Shown here: in pieces, positions 33,929 to 41,441 of the stretch | Layout: each line of letters opens with the position of its first letter | How positions within the stretch are numbered: position 1 is the first letter of the stretch | Assembly: GCA_003526375.1 (NCBI GenBank) | Contig: DPDG01000058.1 | Span: forward strand, 1 to 59,252 | Origin: Lentisphaeria bacterium | Lineage (GTDB): Bacteria; Verrucomicrobiota; Lentisphaeria; Victivallales; UBA1829 | Direction: 5' to 3' | Length of the DNA: 59,252 nt | Program-made: the position numbers and the translations under genes | Notes under the pieces: generated by a model | What the model was told of the DNA's origin: nothing | Databases searched by the model: none | What the model saw: only the letters and a program-made list of their open reading frames with translations

Positions 33929-35028
33929 GATTGTTTCCTTTTTCTTGCCTCCGCCGATGAACGGAGCTGTCCGCATGCGGCGCTGGAGTCAAATCCTTTT
34001 TCCACTCTTACTGTTACAGGGATTCTGGCGGCTTTCAAGTTGTTTTCAAACTTTTTTATCGCTTCTTTCGAGGGGCGCTCGAATGCGCCGTTCGCCTTGT
34101 TGTAGGGGATGAGGTTGATCTTGGCGTCCGCTTCCGCGGCAAGTCTGGAGAGACGCACCGCCTGTTCCGGGAAATCATTGATTCCGGCAAGCATGACGTA
34201 TTCAAAAGTAAGCAGCCGTCCGGTCGCCTGACGGTGAAGCTTGCATGCGGCGATGATATCCTTGATATCGCGGCGGTACTTGCTTGGAATCAGGAGGGAA
34301 CGCACCTTGTCATCCGGCGCGTGAAGCGAAACGGCGAGATTCCACTGCCTGCCGTGTTCCGCCAGATTGCGGATGCCCGGCGTCCAGCCGCTGGTTGAGA
34401 TTGTGACGCGGCGCGCGGCAAGCCCGATCCCATCGGGGGTGCAGATCGTTTCGAGCGCCTCGACCAGATTATTGTAATTGAGCAGAGGCTCGCCTACGCC
34501 CATAATGACCACATTGTCCGGCGCCTTGCCGGTCAGGCGGCAGCAGAGCAGATACTCTTCGATGATCTCTCCGGCATGAAGATTGCGCACAAATCCTGCG
34601 GAACCGCTGGCGCAGAACGCACAGGCGACGGGACAGCCGACCTGTGTGCTGAGGCAGAAAGTCATGCGTCCGTCCTGTGCCGGAATCAGAGCACATTCCA
34701 CGGTCTCGCCGTCAAACAGCGAAAGCAGAAGCTTGCGGGAACCGTCCGCACACTCGCTGTCCTGCTCGATTTTGACTGCGGCGCAGAGGAAGTTTTCTTT
34801 GATTTTTTCTTTCAGCGACGCGGGCAGATTGGTCATGGACGCGGGGTCCGTAATCCACTTTTTGGCGACCCAGTCATAAAGTTGTTTCGCCCGGTAGGTA
34901 TTTTCCCCCGCCCTTCCGATGAAATCCATCGCCTGCGCCGGAGTGATGGTTGCGAGAAACTGTCTGGGCGCACGATTAGAATCTGATATTCCGGAAGTCG
35001 CTGTTTTCGAGTTCGTCTTTTCTGTCAT
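33925..35028 (-). CDS. rlmN: 23S rRNA (adenine2503-C2)/tRNA methyltransferase RlmN
   Basis: A 367-residue radical-SAM methyltransferase. The cluster motif is Cys132-X3-Cys136-X2-Cys139 (GCPVACAFCA), followed by VGEPLLNYNN for SAM binding and the C-terminal AACGQL with the methyl-carrying Cys. The N-terminal HhH-like region (AKQLYDWVAKKW) is present. The first 17 codons overlap the end of the upstream membrane-protein gene. Confidence 0.96.
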   Translation of the reverse strand: MTEKTNSKTATSGISDSNRAPRQFLATITPAQAMDFIGRAGENTYRAKQLYDWVAKKWITDPASMTNLPASLKEKIKENFLCAAVKIEQDSECADGSRKLLLSLFDGETVECALIPAQDGRMTFCLSTQVGCPVACAFCASGSAGFVRNLHAGEIIEEYLLCCRLTGKAPDNVVIMGVGEPLLNYNNLVEALETICTPDGIGLAARRVTISTSGWTPGIRNLAEHGRQWNLAVSLHAPDDKVRSLLIPSKYRRDIKDIIAACKLHRQATGRLLTFEYVMLAGINDFPEQAVRLSRLAAEADAKINLIPYNKANGAFERPSKEAIKKFENNLKAARIPVTVRVEKGFDSSAACGQLRSSAEARKRKQS

Positions 35029-36640
35029 TGAGTCTGCCTTTCCATAGATAGATATTCTGATTTTTGTAAATTACATCAAGGATGCGTGTCCATGTGCGGG
35101 TGGTGTCCGCCGGCTGGACACTGCTGGTGGTGATGATGAAAAGTTCCGGCGCGCTGATGTCCTCCGTATCGTTGAGGTTCAGGCTTCTGATTCCGGTGCC
35201 GAGATAGTGGCACTCCGCATAGAGCCCCCCGATCGCGGCGTCCTTGTAAACGGTCATTGCCGGAGAATAAGATTCTCCGATTGCCTTGCGGAACATTTGC
35301 CCCAGATCCGTCCTGAAGTGTTCCGAAGCGCGGTAGGGGTTGATTATGGACCAGAAAAACAGCATCATGCCGCAGAAAAACAGAACCAGTATGACCCAGA
35401 CCTGTTTTCTTTTGACCGCCATGACATAGGCGGCAAGCGCCAGCAGAGGAATGAGGCAGGCTTCGTAAAATGCGGGAGTAAAACGGATTCCGGACGGTTG
35501 ATAGGAGAGATCATAGGTGTTTCCGACGACCTGCAGGATGATCTCTTTCGGTGCGGTATGGAACAGGATCGCGCAGACACCCGCCAGAAAGAGCGCGATG
35601 CAGAAGAAAGAAAGAATCCGGCAGAGATTTTTCCCGTGGCGCCTTGCCACGATCCAGTAGTTCAGCCCGATCAAAGTCGCCGCAAGAGGTGCGAGGAAAA
35701 GAATATCGCGCCCTTTGCTGAAAGGATTCAGGCAAAGCAGAATCAGCAGAACATACGAGAGCATCCGCAGGTATTTCGAAAACAGCGGTGTTTCATCAAT
35801 TACCATGAGCGCCACGCAGAAAGGCGCATACAGGAAAAAAGTCCACGGCAGGAAACGCAGGAGAATGTCGAAAGGCGTGTAAATCACATGCCACAGATAT
35901 CCGAGAATATCGCCATCCCCGAACGGCGCCGTCTGGAGACCGCTGTTCCAACGGGGGATCAGCCACAGGAATATGAAGAACAGGATCGTGGCGCAGGCGG
36001 TATAAAAACCCGGTTTGTTCAGTTTCGTCCAGACGGTAAAGGGGCGGTGCAGGAATGCCATCGGAACGAAGAAATAGATCAGAGCCGTCCAGCCGCTGTT
36101 GTAAAAGGCGAGTCCCGCAAAAATCCCGGCGAAAATCCATGCCCGGTTCCATGAACCCCGGACCTGCCCGAAGTAGAACCAGAGGAGCCAGCCTGAAAAA
36201 ATCAGGAGCACCGTCAGCATATGCGGATACCCTTCGACGGCTTTTTCCGCAACGAGAATCGTGGTGAACATAGCTCCCGCTCCTGCTGCCGCCGCCTGAA
36301 TTCCCCGCATACTGTAACACGCGATTCCGACAACTACCGTCAGGATCGCCAGCGAAAAGACAGAGAGGAAGCGAAGCGAAAATTCCATTGTGAATCCGAG
36401 CATGGAAAGCCCTTTTGCCAGAAGCGGATACAGAGGATAGGTGTAGGGCATCAGTTCCCCGTGCGCAAGCGTGGACGGAGGAAAAGAGGCAATCTCATTC
36501 GCAATCGCGGCGTAATCCCTTTCTTCACGGAAGAGCTCGCGCAATCCGAGATCCCAGAACGGATAGGCGATGATGAATGCCGCCGCCAGAATCAGGACCG
36601 TCAGCCAGGGAGAGATCACTTTTTCTTCATGAATCGCCAT
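34976..36640 (-). CDS. GT39-like membrane glycosyltransferase (PMT/ArnT type)
   Basis: A 554-residue integral membrane protein with about eleven hydrophobic segments. The first periplasmic loop after helix one contains REERDYAAIANEIASF, matching the Asp/Glu-Arg motif of PMT/ArnT-type polyprenyl-phosphate sugar transferases, and the C-terminal 100 residues are soluble. The likely task is transfer of a sugar from a lipid carrier to protein or lipid A at the inner membrane. It follows the dgt-like gene by 7 bp and overlaps rlmN by 53 bp. Confidence 0.8.
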   Translation of the reverse strand: MAIHEEKVISPWLTVLILAAAFIIAYPFWDLGLRELFREERDYAAIANEIASFPPSTLAHGELMPYTYPLYPLLAKGLSMLGFTMEFSLRFLSVFSLAILTVVVGIACYSMRGIQAAAAGAGAMFTTILVAEKAVEGYPHMLTVLLIFSGWLLWFYFGQVRGSWNRAWIFAGIFAGLAFYNSGWTALIYFFVPMAFLHRPFTVWTKLNKPGFYTACATILFFIFLWLIPRWNSGLQTAPFGDGDILGYLWHVIYTPFDILLRFLPWTFFLYAPFCVALMVIDETPLFSKYLRMLSYVLLILLCLNPFSKGRDILFLAPLAATLIGLNYWIVARRHGKNLCRILSFFCIALFLAGVCAILFHTAPKEIILQVVGNTYDLSYQPSGIRFTPAFYEACLIPLLALAAYVMAVKRKQVWVILVLFFCGMMLFFWSIINPYRASEHFRTDLGQMFRKAIGESYSPAMTVYKDAAIGGLYAECHYLGTGIRSLNLNDTEDISAPELFIITTSSVQPADTTRTWTRILDVIYKNQNIYLWKGRLNDRKDELENSDFRNIRF

Positions 36641-36647
36641 CCGGAAT

Positions 36648-37808
36648 TCACAGCTCCTGTTGTTCCATAATCAGATGATTGTATTCCTTTTCCGCGAAAC
36701 GGTCCGTCATGCCGGCGATGTAATCCGCCGCCGCGCGGGCGACTCCATCCTTCCGGATGCGGGTCTGCGCCGTCTCTCCCATGAGTTCGGGGTGCGCCAG
36801 ATAGATGCGGAACATATTGTCCATCCTGTTGAAAGACAGTTCATTCAATTTTTTCAGTTCAGGGTGGAAATAGAGATTGTGATAGAGAAAATCGCGCAGT
36901 TCCTTGGTCTGCGGTTCAAATTCAGGGCTGAACGAAATGAGTTTTACGTCCAGATTTTCGACTTCCGCAGCCGATTCCGGCGCAATCTTTTCAAGATTTG
37001 CATTGGAGTGGCGGATGACATCTCCGACCATTGCGTCAATCAGGCAGCGCACCGTGAATGCGGCGAAACGCTCCTCGCCTTTTTTAAGCCCGTAGGCATA
37101 GGCTTTTTCCGAGACCCTGCGCCAGAGTTCGACTTCTTCGAGCATGTCGGGAGTAATCAGCCCTGAGTCCAGACCGTCGTCCACGTCATGTCCGTAGTAA
37201 GTCAGATCGTCGGCGACGTCCGCCACCTGTGCCTCAAGTGCGGGCATCAGCGGCAGAGTTTCACCGTCCAGTTCGGCACGTTTCCCCTCATGATCGATTC
37301 TGTGTTTGATCAGACCGGAACGCACCTCCCATGTCAGGTTGATTCCATCGTATTCCGGATATTTGACCTCCAGTTCGTCCACGATGCGGAGCGCCTGCAG
37401 ATTGTGGTCGAATCCGCCGTAGTCGAACATGATCCGGTGCAGAGCGCGTTCTCCCGCATGACCGAATGGAGTATGCCCGAGGTCGTGGGCGAGGGAAATG
37501 GTTTCGGTGAGGTCCTCGTTGAGATTCAGCGAACGTGCGATGGTGCGTGCGATCGCGGCGACTTCGATGGTATGTGTGAGGCGTGTCCGGTAATGGTCGC
37601 CGCTTCCGCTCAGGAAGACCTGGGTTTTGTATTCCAGGCGGCGGAACGCATGACTGTGCAGAATCCGGTCGCGGTCGCGCTGGAAATCGGTGCGGAACGG
37701 ATGTGTTTTTTCAGGGTGGCGTCTTCCCCGCGTGCTGATATTGTGAGTGGCATAAGGCGCCAGTTCCGTTTTTTCCAGATTGTGCTGATCTTCCAGTTCC
37801 CTTATCAT
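36648..37808 (-). CDS. dgt: dGTP triphosphohydrolase-like HD protein
   Basis: A 386-residue HD-domain nucleotidase. Metal ligands follow the family pattern: His79 in RTRLTHT, the His108-Asp109 pair in SLAHDLGHTPFGHAGE, and a later Asp in DVADDLTYYGHDVDDG. HAFRRLEYKTQVF is also typical. I chose the ATG with GGAG five bases before it; an upstream ATG five codons away has a badly spaced ribosome site. A longer open frame continues 100 codons into the neighbouring gene and is not coding. Confidence 0.92.
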   Translation of the reverse strand: MIRELEDQHNLEKTELAPYATHNISTRGRRHPEKTHPFRTDFQRDRDRILHSHAFRRLEYKTQVFLSGSGDHYRTRLTHTIEVAAIARTIARSLNLNEDLTETISLAHDLGHTPFGHAGERALHRIMFDYGGFDHNLQALRIVDELEVKYPEYDGINLTWEVRSGLIKHRIDHEGKRAELDGETLPLMPALEAQVADVADDLTYYGHDVDDGLDSGLITPDMLEEVELWRRVSEKAYAYGLKKGEERFAAFTVRCLIDAMVGDVIRHSNANLEKIAPESAAEVENLDVKLISFSPEFEPQTKELRDFLYHNLYFHPELKKLNELSFNRMDNMFRIYLAHPELMGETAQTRIRKDGVARAAADYIAGMTDRFAEKEYNHLIMEQQEL

Positions 37809-37929
37809 GGCACTCCATTGCATCCTGTTTTGATTTGTTCGGGAATATTTCAAAGGACACAGAAAACAGATTTCCGTGCGGATTCCGTTCCGCCTCTTTT
37901 CCGTTTTCTGCTCCCTTGGAAGCCTGCCG

Positions 37930-39246
37930 TCAGAACAGCTCCGGCATGTATTCCCTGACCAGTTTGAACATTTCTTCTTCGCTGATCGTGGTTGTCCTGC
38001 CCTTCCTGTATTCCTCGTCGATCCAGTTCTTGATCGTGACGATTCCCGGATTGTCCTTGCGGATGTCGATCCCTTTCGGAATGTTCGACTGAATCCAGTA
38101 GGCGACGCCGGCAAGTCCGGATGTATTGGAGATCGCGACTTTGCAGGGGCGCTTCAAATATTTTTCCGTGTCGAAGATGTTGTAAATTTCCTCGTTTTTC
38201 GTCAGGCCGTCCGCATGAATTCCCGCACGTGTGGTATTGAAGTCCATTCCGACGAAAGGATAGTTCGCCGGGATCGGATAATTGATTTCTTTGCGGAAGA
38301 ACTCTGCCATATCGGTAATGGCAGTCGTGTCGATTCCGTCATGGATTCCGGTAATTCCCATCCAGTCGAAAACGAGTCCTTCCACGGGCGGATTGCCGGT
38401 ACGCTCTCCGAAACCGAGGAATGTGCCGTTGACAGCGGAACATCCGTAAAGCCATGCGCAGACGCCGTTTGCAAGCACCTTGTGGAAGTCGTTGTGCCCA
38501 TGCCATTCGAGGTCTTCGGAACGGGTGTCCGTTTCATCCAGAATTGCCCTGATGATTGCGGGGACCCCGCGCGGCGGTTCCGCATTCGGGAACGGAAGCC
38601 CGTAACCCATGGTGTCGCAGAGGCGGATCTTGACCGTCTTTCCGCTGCCTTTGCAGAGTTCGTTCAGTTCATTGATCATGGGCAGGACGAATCCGTAAAG
38701 ATCGGCGCGGGTAAGATCCTCCAGATGACAGCGCGGGCGGACGCCGTTTTCCAGCGCGGCGGCGACGATTTCCTTATAGGAATCAAGTGTCTGCCTGCGG
38801 TTTTTCTTGAGTTTCAGGAAAATATGATAGTCGGAACAGGAGGTCAGAATACCGGTCTCCTTGAGTCCGAATGATTTCACCAGTTCAAAATCCGTTTTCG
38901 CGGCGCGGATCCACGCCGTTATTTCCGGGAATTCGTAACCGAGTTCCAGACATGCTTCGACGGCGGCACGGTCGTTGGGGCTGTACAGGAAGAATTCACT
39001 TTGCCGGATAAGTCCGTGTTTCCCGCTGATCCTGTGCATGAATTTGAAAATCCGGACGATCTGCTCCACGGTATAGGGTGGCCTTGACTGCTGTCCGTCG
39101 CGGAATGTGGTATCCGTAATCCAGATTTTTTCCGGAATGCGCATGGGTACGGTTTCGTTGCCAAGTCTGATGCTTGGAATTCTGTCATAGGAAAACGTAT
39201 CCCTGAACAGGTTCGGCTCCGATACATTTTGCAATGTTGCTTTCAT
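37930..39246 (-). CDS. LeuA-like condensing enzyme (isopropylmalate/homocitrate or Re-citrate synthase type)
   Basis: A 438-residue member of the DRE-TIM acyl-CoA condensing enzymes. The N-terminal motif WITDTTFRDGQQSRPPYT has the catalytic Arg-Asp, and WHGHNDFHKVLANG provides the metal-binding His-X-His. There is no LeuA regulatory domain. The motifs (QSEFFLYSPNDR, ETGILTSCSDYHIFLKL, RCHLEDLTRADLYGF) recall the subgroup that includes the Re-citrate synthase of Clostridium kluyveri, so citrate formation is an option besides isopropylmalate or citramalate. GGGAGG precedes the ATG. A strong promoter and a palindrome lie upstream. Confidence 0.75.
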   Translation of the reverse strand: MKATLQNVSEPNLFRDTFSYDRIPSIRLGNETVPMRIPEKIWITDTTFRDGQQSRPPYTVEQIVRIFKFMHRISGKHGLIRQSEFFLYSPNDRAAVEACLELGYEFPEITAWIRAAKTDFELVKSFGLKETGILTSCSDYHIFLKLKKNRRQTLDSYKEIVAAALENGVRPRCHLEDLTRADLYGFVLPMINELNELCKGSGKTVKIRLCDTMGYGLPFPNAEPPRGVPAIIRAILDETDTRSEDLEWHGHNDFHKVLANGVCAWLYGCSAVNGTFLGFGERTGNPPVEGLVFDWMGITGIHDGIDTTAITDMAEFFRKEINYPIPANYPFVGMDFNTTRAGIHADGLTKNEEIYNIFDTEKYLKRPCKVAISNTSGLAGVAYWIQSNIPKGIDIRKDNPGIVTIKNWIDEEYRKGRTTTISEEEMFKLVREYMPELF

Positions 39247-39274
39247 AAGATTTACCTCCCGACTCATGAGCGAT

Positions 39275-39289
39275 TTCAGTTAAACTGAA
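39275..39289. promoter_or_regulatory. Putative operator (15-bp palindrome)
   Basis: TTCAGTTAAACTGAA is a perfect palindrome around a central base, placed between the -10 box and the start of the LeuA-like gene, the position of a repressor site. The regulator is unknown; the LysR gene in the same operon is one candidate. Confidence 0.45.
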
Positions 39290-39290
39290 T

Positions 39291-39319
39291 AATATACAGC
39301 AAAAATCCTTTTTTTTCAA
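39291..39319 (-). promoter_or_regulatory. Promoter of the LeuA-like gene and the operon behind it
   Basis: On the minus strand TTGAAA (39314-39319) and TATATT (39291-39296) are separated by 17 bp, 45 bp before the start. An AATCCTT/AAGGATT hairpin overlaps the -35 box. Confidence 0.55.
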
Positions 39320-39454
39320 GGATTTCCGGTGAAATAATTGCCGTAGGAGACCGGAGCATAAAGCATACACAGGTAGAACTGGCGCGGCGGCAGAATATCG
39401 TTCCGTCTCCATGCAGACGGAAGCGCATGGAATGTTTCGTTCGCAGGAGCGGCA

Positions 39455-39661
39455 ATGCAGGCTTTTTCCGCATTGTTGCAGGAGAGACGGGTTGAGAAGG
39501 CAAAATATTTCCTGAACGGCACGGAATTGTCTCTTCACGAAATTGCAGAACTCTGCGGTTTTTCCAGCGAATTTCATTTTAGCAGGGTTTTCAAACAGTT
39601 GAATGGCATCCCGCCCGGACAATACCTGTGGAAAAAGAGAAATATGAAAAATAAAAGCTGA
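39455..39661 (+). pseudogene. Fragment of an AraC-family regulator (second HTH only)
   Basis: The last 55 residues read ERRVEKAKYFLNGTELSLHEIAELCGFSSEFHFSRVFKQLNGIPPGQYL in order, the standard second helix-turn-helix of AraC proteins. The first helix-turn-helix and the sensor domain are missing, and in-frame sequence upstream meets a stop at 39374. I therefore read it as the remnant of a regulator once placed between the LeuA-like gene and the arginine system. Confidence 0.7.
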
Positions 39662-39941
39662 TTTAACTGATATCAAAAATAGAAAAAATACAGAGTCGTT
39701 TTATACGAATATATTTTTGACTGTTAAATATTATAACATTCTTGTAAACAAGGAATTATATGTCTTGAAAAAACTGAATAAGATGACTGGAAAATAATTG
39801 AGATTTTCTTTTTTCTCCCCCTTGAAATCTAAAACTTCAGGGGTATTTTCTTTATATGGGGAAAATTAAACAAGGATGGCTCCGCTGCATCAGCAGTTCC
39901 GGAGAGTCCTGCCAGAAACAACAAAACAATGGGGGGGAATC
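39662..39941. other. AT-rich leader region of the arginine decarboxylase operon
   Basis: No gene is seen in these 280 bp. The only structured part is a possible promoter TTGAAA (39822-39827), 16 bp, TATTTT (39844-39849). Its -35 box sits inside a dyad of CCCCC-TTGAA and TTCA-GGGG (39817-39843), which could be a regulator site. Confidence 0.4.
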
Positions 39942-41423
39942 ATGGCAGATGATTCAACAAAAAAATTAGGTGTCATTCCTTTGGCGGCACTGGTCGTCAG
40001 CGCAATGATCGGCGGAGGTATTTTCAGCCTGCCGCAGAATATGGCGCAGGGCGCGGGAGTGATTGCAGTCATTATCGCGTGGATCGTAACCGGCGTGGGA
40101 ATGTATTTTATCGCCAACACGTTCCGGGTTCTTGCGGATGCGAGGCCGGACGCCACAACGGGCATTTATGCGTATGCCAGACTCGGCTTCGGGAGGTTCG
40201 CCGGTTTCCAGATGGCATGGGCATACTGGCTGTGCAACATTTTCGGCAACGTCGGATTCGCGGTTCTGCTGATGGATGCGTTCAACTACTTCTTCCCGGG
40301 ATACTTTACCGGCGGCAATAATTTCGCGTCCATCGTCGGCGGTTCCGTGGTGATCTGGCTGATGAACTATGCGGTTCTGCGCGGAATGAAGCAGGCGGCG
40401 TTTATGAACGTCGTCGGAACGGTCTTTAAACTGGTGCCGATCCTTCTGTTCATCGTCATTATGATCGTCGGGTTCCACTGGGCGTATTTCACAACGGATA
40501 TGCTTGGGAACGAGACGGTCCTTGCGGACAAGCTCAAGCCGCTCGGTTCGATGATGACGCAGGTCAAATCCACAATGCTGGTGACTCTGTGGGCATTCAT
40601 CGGAATCGAAGGCGCGGTGGTTGTTTCCGGGCGTGCCAAGAACCAGAGCTGCGTCGGCAAAGCCACGCTTCTGGGGTTCCTGAGCTGTCTGCTCATTTAC
40701 GCACTGCTTTCGATCCTTCCGTTCGGGCGCATGTATCAGTCTCAGCTTGCCGCGCTTCAGAATCCGTCCACGGCTCCGCTTCTCAGCGATGTCGCGGGGG
40801 CATGGGGCGGCTGGGTGATGAATCTCGGCGTGATCGTCGCGCTTCTCACAAGCTGGCTGGCGTTCACGATCATGATCGCGCAGATTCCGTATGCGGCTGC
40901 CAATGACGGCACGTTCCCGCGGATTTTCAAGAAGGAAAACAAGAATGAGATGCCCAATGTTTCACTCTGGGTGACAAGCGGCGTGATGCAGCTTACCATG
41001 ATCCTGGTGTATTTCGCCACGAACGCATGGAACACCATGCTTTCCGTGACAGCGGTCATGATCCTGCCGCCGTATCTTGCCTGCACCGCATATCTCTGGA
41101 AAATCTGCGCGACGAAGCAGTATCCCGAAGGCATGCCGGTGAGAGCGTGGTTCGCCTGCTTCTGCGGTGTTGCGGGGTCGTTCTACGCATTGTGGATGAT
41201 TTATGCCGCGGGTTTCACCTACCTGCTGATGGCATTCGTATTCCTGATGATCGGGATTCCGGTCTATGTCTGGGCGCGCAGAAATGCGGCGGAGGACGCC
41301 ACGGATGAAAAGGAGAAACATCTTCCGGTCTTTACAAAATATGAGCTCATCGGAGCCGTAGTCATAGTTGTCGTTGCAATCGGCGCGATCATCGCGTTTG
41401 CGACCGGCAAAATCAATCTCTAA
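39942..41423 (+). CDS. Arginine:agmatine/ornithine antiporter (APC family)
   Basis: A 493-residue membrane protein with about twelve hydrophobic helices. The APC signature is in helix one (LVVSAMIGGGIFSLPQNMAQ), and the 40-residue overview (GIYAYARLGFGRFAGFQMAWAYWLCN in order, AFIGIEGAVVVSGRA) fits the basic amino acid/polyamine antiporters of the ArcD/AdiC type. The start is the ATG after a G-rich ribosome site. Next to an AdiA-type decarboxylase it most likely imports arginine and exports agmatine. Confidence 0.85.
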   Translation: MADDSTKKLGVIPLAALVVSAMIGGGIFSLPQNMAQGAGVIAVIIAWIVTGVGMYFIANTFRVLADARPDATTGIYAYARLGFGRFAGFQMAWAYWLCNIFGNVGFAVLLMDAFNYFFPGYFTGGNNFASIVGGSVVIWLMNYAVLRGMKQAAFMNVVGTVFKLVPILLFIVIMIVGFHWAYFTTDMLGNETVLADKLKPLGSMMTQVKSTMLVTLWAFIGIEGAVVVSGRAKNQSCVGKATLLGFLSCLLIYALLSILPFGRMYQSQLAALQNPSTAPLLSDVAGAWGGWVMNLGVIVALLTSWLAFTIMIAQIPYAAANDGTFPRIFKKENKNEMPNVSLWVTSGVMQLTMILVYFATNAWNTMLSVTAVMILPPYLACTAYLWKICATKQYPEGMPVRAWFACFCGVAGSFYALWMIYAAGFTYLLMAFVFLMIGIPVYVWARRNAAEDATDEKEKHLPVFTKYELIGAVVIVVVAIGAIIAFATGKINL

Positions 41424-41441
41424 ATTTCCAAGGGGGGAAAC

